Source of the DNA: Prochlorococcus sp. AG-363-C20
GTDB lineage: Bacteria > Cyanobacteriota > Cyanobacteriia > PCC-6307 > Cyanobiaceae
Direction of reading: 5' to 3'
Assembly: GCA_003280295.1 (NCBI GenBank)
Contig: QCFI01000006.1
Span: forward strand, 1-64,000
Length of the DNA: 64,000 nt
Shown: piece by piece, positions 8,763-18,183 of the stretch
Position numbering within the stretch: the stretch's first letter is position 1
How the letters are laid out: each line of letters opens with the position of its first letter
Made by a program: the position numbers and the translations under genes
Notes under the pieces: model-generated
The model's input: the letters and a program-made list of their open reading frames with translations, nothing else
Told to the model about the DNA's origin: nothing
The model's database searches: none

Positions 8763-9365
8763 TCATTGCACATCTAGAAGCTCAACCTCAAAGATCAATG
8801 TTGCGTTAGGGGGGATAACTCCTCCCCCTGCACCTCTGCTTCCATAGCCAAGATCTGGCGGAATTATTAACTTTCTTTTGCCACCTACTTTCATTCCTTC
8901 TACTCCTTCGTCCCAACCTTTAATTACTCGACCAGCGCCTAGAGGGAAACTGAAAGGACCTCTCCCGTAACTGCTATCAAATTCTTTGCCATTTTCCAGC
9001 ATGCCTTTGTAGTTCACGGAAACTTGGTTGCCTGACTTCGCTTCGGCTCCGCTGCCTATTGCAAGGTCTGTAATACTTAGGCCAGAAGCTTTTACTTGAG
9101 GAGTTGTCGTCTCAAGAGGGCCTCCAAGAGTTGAATTTTCTTTTTTAGATTTGTCTTTTGCCATCGCAAATAAAGTCGGATTAGGATCCTCTGGATCTAG
9201 TTCATAAGTGTTCACTACATTATTGGCCTCTATGCCTCTTATATCTGCTTGGATCGCAGAATCTAAGCTATTTGCATTGACTGCTGATGGTGCAATGACC
9301 TGGCTTGCTATCGCTACCATCACGCAGGAGAGAAAGATAGAAAAACTAATTAGGATTTCTCGCAC
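8763..9365 (-). CDS. FKBP-type peptidyl-prolyl cis-trans isomerase
   Basis: A 200-residue protein with an N-terminal hydrophobic signal-like segment (ILISFSIFLSCVMVAIASQVIA), a low-complexity linker, and one FKBP domain at about residues 95-200. Active-site features seen are VSVNYKGMLENGKEFDSS, GRVIKGWDEGVEGMKVGGKRKL, IPPDLGYGSRGAGG and PNATLIFEVELLDV. It should assist folding of exported or lumenal proteins. The signal may direct it to the periplasm or thylakoid lumen; which one is not decidable here. It lies upstream of sodN on the same strand. Confidence 0.92.
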   Translation of the reverse strand: MREILISFSIFLSCVMVAIASQVIAPSAVNANSLDSAIQADIRGIEANNVVNTYELDPEDPNPTLFAMAKDKSKKENSTLGGPLETTTPQVKASGLSITDLAIGSGAEAKSGNQVSVNYKGMLENGKEFDSSYGRGPFSFPLGAGRVIKGWDEGVEGMKVGGKRKLIIPPDLGYGSRGAGGGVIPPNATLIFEVELLDVQ

Positions 9366-9503
9366 TGATTTTCAATTGCTCAAATCAAAATTATTCTTAC
9401 AGACCATTCCGAATTCTGAAGAAATTGCAGATTCTTCTTATCTGCATCTTTTTGGAATTTTGCAGCCTTCAAAATCTAGAAATTAATTTAAGTGTAAGTT
9501 TTT

Positions 9504-10979
9504 ATGCGCAGTGATAAATACATCCTGACTATTGGGGGAGGCCTAGGAGGACTCCTTGCTGGCTTGGGAATACTGCATGGCTGGGTGATTTTTACTTGGT
9601 TTGGAATTGCTTTGTTGTGGTTGGCAAGTAGGAGTTCCTTTGCAGGCTTCCTTTGGGGTGTTGTTGTTGTATTGGTTAGTCATAGCTGGCTTCTGGCTCT
9701 GCACCCTCTCACCTGGATAGGAGTACCTGATCCATTGAGTTTGCCTTTGGCAATAACAATTTGGATGTTTTGTGGTTTTTTTTCAGGGCTTCTTGTAGGG
9801 ATATGGTCTTGGATTTCTAATTCATCTCTTTTAGTTCGATTTAGAGATGGTGTCTTCTTGGAAAAGGTTCTCTTTGTTCTTTTTTTATCTTCTCTTTGGG
9901 GCTTGGCGGAAGTTGTTTTGGCCCATTACCCCTTGTTTTGGATAGGTCTTGGGGGAAGTGTTTTTCCTGGAGATAGGTCTCTGGGTGGTTTGGCTGCATG
10001 GATTGGGGCAGGAGGCTTGGCAACAGTTCAGTTGTTAATTGGTTTTTGGTTGTGCAATACCTTGCGTTCTTTTAACCGGGGAATTTCCTGGAGAGCATCA
10101 TTCTTTTTTGGTTTTGTTCCTGTCCTTTTGGCCCATATGCTCGGCTCAGGTTTGTTGATTCAAAAAGAGGGAGGTGAATCTATTCCTGTTGCCCTCTGGC
10201 AGCCTGATATCCCAATACGAAAAAAATTCTCTAAAAAAGAACAAAACCGTCTCCCAGAGGTCATCCAAAAATCTCTTGAGAGGGCCAAGGATTTGTCTGC
10301 TTCTTGGCTAGTTGCCCCTGAAGGAACTCTTGGCTTGGATCAGGACCTTCTTTCTCCTGCCCCCGTTTCATTCCTTACGGGGGGATTTCGTTGGGTAAGA
10401 GGAGGCCAGAGAAGTTCCTTACTTGTTTTTGATAGTGGAGAAAGTAGATTTTCTTCTTTTATAGATAAGTATCGATTAGTTCCTATAGGAGAAAAAATTC
10501 CGAGCTTTTCTCGCTTTTCAATACAAGGACTTTCAGCTGTTGGTGGATTGGAGCCTGGTAATCCTTCAAGATTATTGTTTTGGTCTGGCCCCCCATTAGC
10601 TGCTGCAATTTGTTACGAGCTCAGTGATGGTCATGCATTGGCACAAGCAGTTAAAAATGGTGCTGAATGGATACTTGCATTGGCCAATTTAGATCCATAT
10701 CCGATCTCCTTACAAAGGCAGTTTGTTGCTCTTGCACAGTTGAGAAGTGTTGAAAATTCTAGGGATTTAATTAGTGTTGCAAATAGGGGGCCCTCTGCAT
10801 TGGTTTTAACTTCAGGGGAGGTAAAGCTGATTATTCCTCCCTTTACTGAGGACACTCAATTGGCAGACCTTCATTTACATAGGAACCTTACTGGTTACAC
10901 TCGCTGGCAAGAAGCGCCATTAATTGGATTGTTTATTGTTACTTCTTTAGGAACTATTTTTTTACGCCTTAGGAACTAA
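9504..10979 (+). CDS. lnt: Apolipoprotein N-acyltransferase
   Basis: Adds the third acyl chain to the N-terminal cysteine of lipoproteins in the inner membrane. The N-terminal 220 residues hold about six membrane segments, followed by a nitrilase-fold domain with the catalytic triad visible as E273 (APEGTLG), K322 (DKYRLVPIGE) and C370 (AAICYE), and a final C-terminal membrane helix. Length of 491 residues is normal. It converges on mnmA with zero bases between the two stop codons, so no terminator fits between them. Confidence 0.93.
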   Translation: MRSDKYILTIGGGLGGLLAGLGILHGWVIFTWFGIALLWLASRSSFAGFLWGVVVVLVSHSWLLALHPLTWIGVPDPLSLPLAITIWMFCGFFSGLLVGIWSWISNSSLLVRFRDGVFLEKVLFVLFLSSLWGLAEVVLAHYPLFWIGLGGSVFPGDRSLGGLAAWIGAGGLATVQLLIGFWLCNTLRSFNRGISWRASFFFGFVPVLLAHMLGSGLLIQKEGGESIPVALWQPDIPIRKKFSKKEQNRLPEVIQKSLERAKDLSASWLVAPEGTLGLDQDLLSPAPVSFLTGGFRWVRGGQRSSLLVFDSGESRFSSFIDKYRLVPIGEKIPSFSRFSIQGLSAVGGLEPGNPSRLLFWSGPPLAAAICYELSDGHALAQAVKNGAEWILALANLDPYPISLQRQFVALAQLRSVENSRDLISVANRGPSALVLTSGEVKLIIPPFTEDTQLADLHLHRNLTGYTRWQEAPLIGLFIVTSLGTIFLRLRN

Positions 10980-12206
10980 TTAGGAACTTTTAGATTGAAT
11001 TATCCCTCCACCTAAAACAACATTTCCGTTATAGAAAACTGCTGCTTGACCAGGTGCAATTGAGAATTGCTCTTTTTTGAAAGAAAGATGACAACGATAT
11101 GGACGATTCTTTTCTTTGTCTTTTTTTGTTGCTGGAAGAGGTGAGAGTTCAGCTAAAACAGGTTGGCTTCTATAGCGCACTTGAACTTCTACAGTAATTT
11201 TTTCAGATGGCGGACAAATAGAAATCCAATTAATTTCTCCGACAATGCAACTAATTTGACCAGCTTGTGAACGAGGTGCAACTATTACTTGATTAGACTC
11301 CGATACTAGTTTCTCTACATATAATGGTTCTTTCCAAGAGATTCCAAGGCCTTTTCTTTGCCCAATCGTGAAATGCTCTATGCCATCATGTTCCCCAATA
11401 ATAGTTCCATCTTTGAGAACTATTTCTCCTTGCTTTGGTGGAAGATATTTATCTAGAAAAGATCGCATTGAGCCATAGTGTTCTGCTAAGCAAAAATCTT
11501 GACTCTCAGGTTTCTTAGCAGTGCGCAGACCAAGTCTTTTTGCTTCCTTTCGGGTGTCTGCTTTAGATAGTTCTCCCAAAGGGAAAACCACTTTGCTAAG
11601 TACTTCTTGTGGTAAGTCATAGAGGAAATAGCTTTGATCTTTATTTTTATCTTTACCGCGTAAAAGCTGTGTTCTGTTATTAGGATTGACTGATTTAATT
11701 GAAGAGTTTAAAGATTCATTTGGTAAACGAATACGTGCATAATGGCCAGTAGCTAAACGTTTGATTCCTAAACTTTCTTTGGCCCAGCTCAACATAGGGG
11801 CAAACTTTACAGAGCGATTACATCTTGAACAAGGTATTGGTGTAATGCCTTTTTGATATCCCTTTACTACTCCTTCAATAATTTCTTTTTGGAAAGTCGT
11901 CCTGGAATCCAATACATGATGAGGAATGCCTAATTGGTCGCAGATTCCTCCTGCATCTACAAGACTATCTGTGCAGCATGAACCTTTACCACTCATTAAC
12001 CAAAGAGTAAGCCCTTCAACTTGCCATCCTGCTTCTACTAAAAGAGCAGCGGTTAGAGAACTGTCAACACCGCCTGAAAGTCCAACTGCAATTTTATGCT
12101 CTCCTTGCAAATGCTTTAAGCGCAATAGTGCTTCTTCTCCAGCAGTTGTTGCTGGAAGACTTTTTTGAATTGCTTCAGAGCATGAGATGTTAGGCGAAAT
12201 AGCCAT
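10980..12206 (-). CDS. mnmA: tRNA-specific 2-thiouridylase
   Basis: Thiolates U34 of tRNAs for Lys, Glu and Gln using ATP and a sulfur relay. The 408 residues contain the PP-loop SGGVDSS at 44-50, the catalytic cysteine C129 in IPCSRCNRSVKF, and the second cysteine in SQDFCLAE. A C-terminal beta-barrel region follows. The cyanobacterial-type SGKGSCCTD insert after the P-loop domain is also present. ATG 12206 opens directly opposite the NAD(P)HX repair gene. It is 3'-adjacent to lnt on the opposite strand. Confidence 0.95.
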   Translation of the reverse strand: MAISPNISCSEAIQKSLPATTAGEEALLRLKHLQGEHKIAVGLSGGVDSSLTAALLVEAGWQVEGLTLWLMSGKGSCCTDSLVDAGGICDQLGIPHHVLDSRTTFQKEIIEGVVKGYQKGITPIPCSRCNRSVKFAPMLSWAKESLGIKRLATGHYARIRLPNESLNSSIKSVNPNNRTQLLRGKDKNKDQSYFLYDLPQEVLSKVVFPLGELSKADTRKEAKRLGLRTAKKPESQDFCLAEHYGSMRSFLDKYLPPKQGEIVLKDGTIIGEHDGIEHFTIGQRKGLGISWKEPLYVEKLVSESNQVIVAPRSQAGQISCIVGEINWISICPPSEKITVEVQVRYRSQPVLAELSPLPATKKDKEKNRPYRCHLSFKKEQFSIAPGQAAVFYNGNVVLGGGIIQSKSS

Positions 12207-12250
12207 TGTCGCTGTTAGTTCTCCATAGTGATGTCATATGCGAATTTTCC

Positions 12251-13831
12251 GTGCCCTGGCCAAAAGTAGATGCTGAACATGTAATGGTTAATGCTACTCA
12301 GATGGCAAGTTTTGAGAGTGAGATTCTCTCAAATGGCTTTCCTGTAGCAGCTTTGATGGAGAAGGTTGGTCAGTCAATGGCTAATTGGTTTCTTCAACAT
12401 TCTGACTTGATTAAAGATGGTGTGGTTGTCCTAGTAGGACCAGGACACAACGGGGGTGATGGATTGGTAGTAGCCAGAGAGCTTTTTCTTGCGGGCGTAA
12501 GGGTAGAAATTTGGTGTCCGCTGAATTCAAGGAAAACCTTAACTGCCAAACATCTTTCATATGCGAATTGGCTTGGTTTACCACTAATACAAGAAACCCC
12601 AGACCTTGGATCTAAAGCATTGTGGATTGATGCCCTTTTTGGACTGGCACAATCAAAACCACTCCCAGACCATATTGCGAATTTGTTTAAAGAAAGACAG
12701 TCAAAAATGCCAGGAAGGCTTGTGAGCTTGGATATTCCTTCAGGAATTTGTTCTGATTCAGGTAGAGCATTCCCAGGAGGGGCTGCTTTTGCTTCTTTTA
12801 CTTTGACGGTGGGTTTAATAAAGCAAGGCCTTATTCAGGGGAACGCCATACGACATGTTGGGAAATTGATAAGGATTGATATTGGTTTACCACCAAGTGT
12901 TTTTGATAAGGGTTCAAATGTGTTTCCCTTAGGGATTTCACCCTCTGATTTGACCACAGTGAGATGGCCGCAGCTTTCTTTGGATGCAAGTAAATATGAA
13001 CGAGGGAGAGTTTTGGTTGTTGCTGGTAGCGATCAATATCGTGGCGCAGGTTTACTAGCACTCAAGGGAGTGATGGCCAGCGGAGCTGGAAGTGTTCAAG
13101 CGATTCTTCCTGATTCTGTAGCTAATTCTCTATGGCAAGTGGCTCCTGAAGTCGTTTTAGCTGGAGTTATTAGGACCTCTGGAAGTGGGTCAGAAATAGG
13201 AAAGTTGTTAGCTCGCCAAGACCTCAGTCGTGTTGATGCATTGTTAATTGGTCCAGGGTTAGGGAAGATTGAAAAGGATTGGTTGGTTGTTTTAGAGATT
13301 CTTCAAGACTTTGATGGATTATTAGTTTTAGATGCTGATGCCCTTAATCAATTGGCTTTCTCTTTAGAAGGATGGCGATGGATCATTAGGCGAAAAGCAC
13401 CTACTTGGATTACTCCTCACCTCTCTGAATTCCGAAGATTGTTTGCCTCTATTCAGGAACAATCGCTTTTATTTGCTGCAATGGAGGCGGCTAAAATCTC
13501 TAATGCTGGTGTCTTACTAAAGGGATCTCATAGTGTCATTGCTGATCCAAAGGGGATGACCTGGCAGTTAATGAAGACAGCCCCTTGGGTTGCAAGAACA
13601 GGCTTGGGAGATCTTTTGGCTGGTTTTGTTTCAGGCGTTGGAGCTCTTGCTATGGCCTCTGGTAATGGAATTTCTAGTGAGTTTCTTGCAGCAGCTGCAT
13701 TTGTACATGCAGAAGCCGCCCGTAGGTGTAAGAAAGGAAGTTCAGCTACTTCTATTGTTGAAAGACTTCAGGCTATTACTAGAAATATCCAGTCAAGAGC
13801 TTTGGAATTCGACACTCATTCTCCTTTCTAA
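12251..13831 (+). CDS. nnr: Bifunctional NAD(P)H-hydrate epimerase / dehydratase
   Basis: Repairs hydrated NADH and NADPH. The N-terminal YjeF_N epimerase domain spans about residues 10-210 (VLVGPGHNGGDGLVVAREL, LWIDALFGLA, SLDIPSG). The C-terminal ribokinase-like dehydratase domain spans about 240-520 (RGRVLVVAGSDQYRGAGLLA, GPGLG, VLDADALN, TPHLSEFRRL, and the catalytic ARTGLGDLLAGFVSG). The frame opens at TTG 12206, which would overlap the mnmA start codon. GTG 12251 begins nearer the conserved region and is preferred, but it is not proven. The product is about 526 residues, normal for the fused enzyme. Confidence 0.9.
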   Translation: MPWPKVDAEHVMVNATQMASFESEILSNGFPVAALMEKVGQSMANWFLQHSDLIKDGVVVLVGPGHNGGDGLVVARELFLAGVRVEIWCPLNSRKTLTAKHLSYANWLGLPLIQETPDLGSKALWIDALFGLAQSKPLPDHIANLFKERQSKMPGRLVSLDIPSGICSDSGRAFPGGAAFASFTLTVGLIKQGLIQGNAIRHVGKLIRIDIGLPPSVFDKGSNVFPLGISPSDLTTVRWPQLSLDASKYERGRVLVVAGSDQYRGAGLLALKGVMASGAGSVQAILPDSVANSLWQVAPEVVLAGVIRTSGSGSEIGKLLARQDLSRVDALLIGPGLGKIEKDWLVVLEILQDFDGLLVLDADALNQLAFSLEGWRWIIRRKAPTWITPHLSEFRRLFASIQEQSLLFAAMEAAKISNAGVLLKGSHSVIADPKGMTWQLMKTAPWVARTGLGDLLAGFVSGVGALAMASGNGISSEFLAAAAFVHAEAARRCKKGSSATSIVERLQAITRNIQSRALEFDTHSPF

Positions 13832-13955
13832 ATGAAAGATAAATATTTCAAATGTGTAGTTTTAGACACAAGAATCTGAAGGGTTCTTGAAACCCACAGC
13901 ACTTTTGCAATTTCTGTAGGAAAGTCCTCAGCAAAGAGATGGGGATTTAAGAAAA

Positions 13956-14897
13956 ATGGTTTCATCAGTTCAGAAGACTACTGAGTCGCAAAAACGACGC
14001 AGTAGTGATCCAATAAGTTGGTATCTTTCTACTATTGGAAGAATTCCTTTATTAACACCTGCAGAGGAAATTGAGTTAGGCAATCAGGTGCAGGCCATGA
14101 TGCAGCTGACCGAAGACTGTCTTCTTAATAATGAGACCAAGGAATTCACTTCTCGTGAACGTCGTTTGATCCGTATAGGACGACGGGCTAAGGAACGCAT
14201 GATGAAGGCTAATCTTCGTCTTGTAGTTAGTGTTGCAAAGAAATATCAAGGAAAAGGTTTAGAGCTATTAGACCTTGTTCAGGAAGGTTCACTTGGATTG
14301 GAACGCGCTGTTGAGAAGTTTGATCCCACTCGTGGCTACAAATTTTCTACTTATGCATTTTGGTGGATTCGTCAAAGCATGACTCGTGCAATTGCTTGTC
14401 AATCTCGCACTATTCGATTACCAGTTCACCTAAGTGAGCGACTTACAACTATTAGGAAAGTTAGCCTTGATCTTGCACATAAATTAGGAGCAATGCCTAG
14501 TCGTGTAGAGATTGCAGAAGCAATGGAAATACCCCTTGAGGAGCTTGATTCTTTATTAAGACAAGCTTTAACAACTAGTAGTTTAGATGCTCCTGTTAAT
14601 GGGGATGAGGGTCGCAGCTTTTTAGGTGACCTTATTGCTGATTCAAATAATGAAGAACCTTTGGATCAGGTAGAACAACGTATTCATCAGGAACAGTTAG
14701 GACGTTGGTTGAGTCATCTTAGTGAGCAAGAGCAACATGTTCTTCGCCTTCGTTTTGGTTTAGAAGGGAATGAAAGACATACCCTTGCGGAGATTGGAAG
14801 ACTTTTAGAGGTGTCTAGAGAACGAGTTAGACAAGTTGAATTAAAAGCTCTCCGTAAATTAAGGAACCTTACTAGGAAGCTTCCAAGTGGCATCTAG
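13956..14897 (+). CDS. Group 2 RNA polymerase sigma-70 factor
   Basis: A 313-residue sigma factor of the RpoD-related, non-essential group typical of cyanobacteria. Region 1.2 (DPISWYLSTIGRIPLLTPAEEIELG) is followed by region 2 with LVQEGSLGLERAVEKFDPTRGYKFSTYAFWWIRQ (core and -10 binding), region 3, and region 4 with the helix-turn-helix TLAEIGRLLEVSRERVRQVE (-35 binding). The long acidic region 1.1/non-conserved insert of the primary sigma factor is absent, which argues against RpoD1. The 124-base upstream gap should hold its promoter. Which stress or circadian regulon it serves cannot be read from sequence. Confidence 0.93.
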   Translation: MVSSVQKTTESQKRRSSDPISWYLSTIGRIPLLTPAEEIELGNQVQAMMQLTEDCLLNNETKEFTSRERRLIRIGRRAKERMMKANLRLVVSVAKKYQGKGLELLDLVQEGSLGLERAVEKFDPTRGYKFSTYAFWWIRQSMTRAIACQSRTIRLPVHLSERLTTIRKVSLDLAHKLGAMPSRVEIAEAMEIPLEELDSLLRQALTTSSLDAPVNGDEGRSFLGDLIADSNNEEPLDQVEQRIHQEQLGRWLSHLSEQEQHVLRLRFGLEGNERHTLAEIGRLLEVSRERVRQVELKALRKLRNLTRKLPSGI

Positions 14898-14936
14898 ATA
14901 GGGTTTTGATTTTATTAAATTAGATTTAATGAGAAA

Positions 14937-16034
14937 TTAAATATTCTCTTCTGCCCAGATGTATTTTGTTAAGTCTCCAGAATCAGGATCAGATGCACTC
15001 AGGGCAAAATCTACTGAATCAATTACTTCTTTATCGACTTCTTTTTCGATAGAGCGAAGTTCTTCACTATTTGCCATGCCTCTTTCTAGAAGGTCTTTTT
15101 CTAGTTTCTTTAAAGGATCTTTTTGAAGCCAAAACTCTTTTTCTTCTTCAGTACGTAGTTCGTCTGGATCGGCGAGTGAGTGCCCCCGAAAGCGATAAGT
15201 AAGGCATTCTAAAAGAGTCGGCCCTTCTCCTGCACGGGCTCTTTCTAATGCTCTTTGAGTTGCTCCTCTAACAGCAAGTACATCCATTCCATTAATTTCT
15301 TCTCCTTTCATACCAAAAGAATCAGCTTTTCTCCAGATTTCAGGATCACTAGTTGCTCGGTCGTGAGCCATTCCAATAGCCCATTTGTTGTTTTCAACTA
15401 CGAAAATAATTGGTAACTTCCATAATTGAGCCATATTTAGGCATTCATAGAATTGACCGTTGTTACAAGTTCCATCTCCAAAAAAGGCTGCGGTAACTGA
15501 GTCACTATTCTTTTCTTTTAGAGCATCTCGTTTGTAGCGACTGGTGAAGGCTGCCCCAAGTGCTACTGGAATGCCTTCTCCTATGAATGCATAGCCTCCC
15601 AAAAGATGATGTTCTTTTGAAAAAAGGTGCATTGAGCCACCTCTTCCTTTGCTACAGCCAGTTTCTTTCCCAAAGAGTTCACTCATGACTTCTCTAGCAG
15701 GCACTCCTGCACTTAAAGCGTGAACATGATCTCGATAAGTGCTGCAAAACCAGTCATGTTTTTTCTTCATGGCGCCTATTACGCCTGAGCTAACGGCTTC
15801 TTGACCGTTGTAGAGATGAACGAATCCAAACATCTTCCCTCGGTAATACATTTCTGCGCATTTATCTTCAAACCTTCTGCCAAGTGTCATGTCCTTGAAG
15901 AGCTCTAGGCCTGTTTCTCGATCTAAGATTGCGGGCTGTGAATTCACAAGGTTGCTTAGGCGATTTGCATGCACTCCTGCCTCTAATGCACTGTTATCAG
16001 ATTGATCTGAGGCGGTGACATTTATTTGGCTCAT
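14937..16034 (-). CDS. pdhA: Pyruvate dehydrogenase E1 component, alpha subunit
   Basis: Thiamine-diphosphate-dependent decarboxylase subunit feeding acetyl-CoA synthesis; it works with the beta subunit, E2 and the Lpd found at 4.7 kb. The 365 residues include [17 protein letters not shown], the GDG...NN thiamine-diphosphate motif ([17 protein letters not shown] through FVVENN) and the phosphorylation-loop-like [15 protein letters not shown]. The frame is open up to 16160, but ATG 16034 ([11 protein letters not shown]) matches family starts and avoids overlap with the next gene. The 39 bases to the convergent sigma gene contain an AT-only hairpin (14914-14930). Confidence 0.94.
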   Translation of the reverse strand: MSQINVTASDQSDNSALEAGVHANRLSNLVNSQPAILDRETGLELFKDMTLGRRFEDKCAEMYYRGKMFGFVHLYNGQEAVSSGVIGAMKKKHDWFCSTYRDHVHALSAGVPAREVMSELFGKETGCSKGRGGSMHLFSKEHHLLGGYAFIGEGIPVALGAAFTSRYKRDALKEKNSDSVTAAFFGDGTCNNGQFYECLNMAQLWKLPIIFVVENNKWAIGMAHDRATSDPEIWRKADSFGMKGEEINGMDVLAVRGATQRALERARAGEGPTLLECLTYRFRGHSLADPDELRTEEEKEFWLQKDPLKKLEKDLLERGMANSEELRSIEKEVDKEVIDSVDFALSASDPDSGDLTKYIWAEENI

Positions 16035-16139
16035 GGCCAATTGCTGATCACTATTTTTAAGACTGTAAGGGCCTGTGGATGAAAAATGGGCAAAACCCCT
16101 TCTCATGTCTAGAGTTTTATGCCAATTGCTTAGCAGTGA

Positions 16140-18113
16140 GTGGAATTGCCAATTGATCATTTCCGCTTATTAGGAGTTAGTCCTTCTGCAAAAGCTGAGG
16201 CTGTGCTTCGAGCTTTTCAGTTGCGATTGGATCGGACTCCTGATCAGGGTTTTACTCAAGAAGTCTTGTTACAAAGGGCTGAGCTTTTACGCCTTTCAGC
16301 TGATCTGCTTACAGATGCTTTACTTCGGGAGGATTACGAGAATGCTTTGTTAGGGGGGGCTTCTGGTCTGGAATTATCTTCAAACAGAGAAGTTGCTGGT
16401 TTAATTTTGCTTTGGGAGGCTGATTCCCCTCTTGAGGCTTTCACTCTCGCTCGTAAGGCTTTGCAGCCCCCTCAGGCGCCCGCACTAGGCAGCAGTAGAG
16501 AGGCAGATCTTGCTTTGGTTGCAGCTTTATCTTGTCAATCTGCTTCACAACACTCTCAAGAACAAAGGCATTACCAATCCGCTGCATTGCTTTTGCAAGA
16601 AGGAATTCAGCTTTTGCAAAGAATGGGAAAACTCCCAAATGAGCGGCAAATGTTGGAACAAGAATTGGAAAACTTACTTCCTTATCGAATTCTTGATTTA
16701 TTGAGTAGAGATATTGGGGATCAGGAGTCCCACCAAGAAGGGTTGCAATTACTCGATGCCTTTGTTCTTCAAAGGGGTGGTCTTGAAGGTGGGGAGGGGC
16801 CTGAGTTGATTGGAGGTGTCGAACAGTCTGACTTTGTCTTGTTTTTCCATCAGATTCGGAAGTTCCTTACAGTTCAGGAGCAGTTAGATCTTTTTAAGAA
16901 TTGGCAAAAGAGAGGTTCTATAGATGCAGGATTCCTTGGTGTAATTGTTTTGGTGGCAGCAGGCTTCTCTCAGAGGAAGCCTGAACGATTGCAACAAGCC
17001 CGAAAATCTTTGAAGAGCCTTGAATTACCAGAGCTTGATAAATATCCATTGCTTGGGTGTATAGCCCTTTTGCTGGCAGATGTAAAACAAGCCGAAGATT
17101 ATTTTAGTAGGAGTTTAGATGAGGGACTTAAAAATTGGTTGGAGAGCTATCAAGGAGAGCCATTAGCTGCTCTTTGTGATTACTGCAGAGGTTGGTTGAG
17201 GAGGGATGTTCTCCCTGGCTATAGGGATATAGATATTGAGCCAGTTGATCTTGAAGCTTGGTTCGCTGATCGAGATGTACAAGCATATGTGGAAAATCTT
17301 GAAAGGAAAGGTGCTTTAGGTCTTGCTAAATCAAGTTTTTCGTTCTTGTCTTCCTTATCAAGTGAAGGTCCTCAACAAGATTTTGATATAGATGAAATGG
17401 AATTTAAAACGAATTTGCCCATGCCTGGTGGCCTACCTGCTGTTGAAAAGGAGACAAATAATTCGTCTTCAAAGAGGACTTATACGTTTATCAATGGTGG
17501 GTTTAAAAATCTTTTCAAGAGCTTCTTTTCAAATAGACAATCTTCTCTAATTAGTTCTTTAGTGGTATTTGCCTTGTTAGCTATAGGTTCATCTTTAGGG
17601 GTACTTAATTTACGAAATAAGTCTTTAATGGAAACTTCTATAAGCAAACAAGAATTGATTGAAGATTCAACTGAATCAAAGTCAATTTTAGATTCATCTT
17701 TTATTGTAAAAGAAGTGGTACCCCTAACTGTAAAAGAACCTAGTGAGGGACAGATTCAGACTCTTCTTCAAAAATGGTTGAATGGAAAAGCTAAAGTCCT
17801 TTCAGGAGGTAAAGATAGGGATTTATATATTGTTGCTAGAGAGGCTCTTGTAAAAAGAGTTGAATTGGAAAGGGCTAAAGATAAGCTCAGAGAAGAAAGT
17901 CAGAATATTAAGGCTAATATTATTTCCTTTAAATTAGTTTCTCAAACACCTAAGCGAATTGAGGTGAAAGTTAAGATTGAATATAATGATCAAAGAATTA
18001 AATCTTCTGGTGAAATCGTTTCTGAGACTTCAATCCCCTCGTTAAAAGTCACATATGTTCTTGGACGTGAGAAGGAACTGTGGCAATTAGTTGATTACAT
18101 AAGTGGTGGTTAG
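16140..18113 (+). CDS. ftn2: Ftn2/ZipN (ARC6-like) cell-division protein
   Basis: The cyanobacterial ancestor of chloroplast ARC6, which tethers FtsZ filaments at the division site. The 657-residue product begins with a J-like domain ([22 protein letters not shown]) that lacks a usable HPD motif. A long helical, TPR-like region runs to about residue 400, followed by a low-complexity linker, one membrane helix near residues 465-485 ([20 protein letters not shown]), and an ARC6-type IMS domain at the end ([31 protein letters not shown]). The start is GTG at 16140. The topology predicts a cytoplasmic FtsZ-binding N-terminus and a periplasmic C-terminus. Confidence 0.85.
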   Translation: MELPIDHFRLLGVSPSAKAEAVLRAFQLRLDRTPDQGFTQEVLLQRAELLRLSADLLTDALLREDYENALLGGASGLELSSNREVAGLILLWEADSPLEAFTLARKALQPPQAPALGSSREADLALVAALSCQSASQHSQEQRHYQSAALLLQEGIQLLQRMGKLPNERQMLEQELENLLPYRILDLLSRDIGDQESHQEGLQLLDAFVLQRGGLEGGEGPELIGGVEQSDFVLFFHQIRKFLTVQEQLDLFKNWQKRGSIDAGFLGVIVLVAAGFSQRKPERLQQARKSLKSLELPELDKYPLLGCIALLLADVKQAEDYFSRSLDEGLKNWLESYQGEPLAALCDYCRGWLRRDVLPGYRDIDIEPVDLEAWFADRDVQAYVENLERKGALGLAKSSFSFLSSLSSEGPQQDFDIDEMEFKTNLPMPGGLPAVEKETNNSSSKRTYTFINGGFKNLFKSFFSNRQSSLISSLVVFALLAIGSSLGVLNLRNKSLMETSISKQELIEDSTESKSILDSSFIVKEVVPLTVKEPSEGQIQTLLQKWLNGKAKVLSGGKDRDLYIVAREALVKRVELERAKDKLREESQNIKANIISFKLVSQTPKRIEVKVKIEYNDQRIKSSGEIVSETSIPSLKVTYVLGREKELWQLVDYISGG

Positions 18114-18183
18114 AGTTAGAATTTTTAAAAAAGGTCAATTGCTTTTCTACGATTAATTTTACTCACCTTGATTTACCTTCAAA

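Noticed and set aside
14914-14930. Terminator between sigma factor and pdhA
   Set aside because: ATTAAAT-TAG-ATTTAAT is symmetric but made only of A-T pairs, too weak to call a terminator.
16035-16160. 42-codon N-terminal extension of pdhA
   Set aside because: It overlaps the start of the ftn2 gene and precedes the family start MSQINV; it is not supported.
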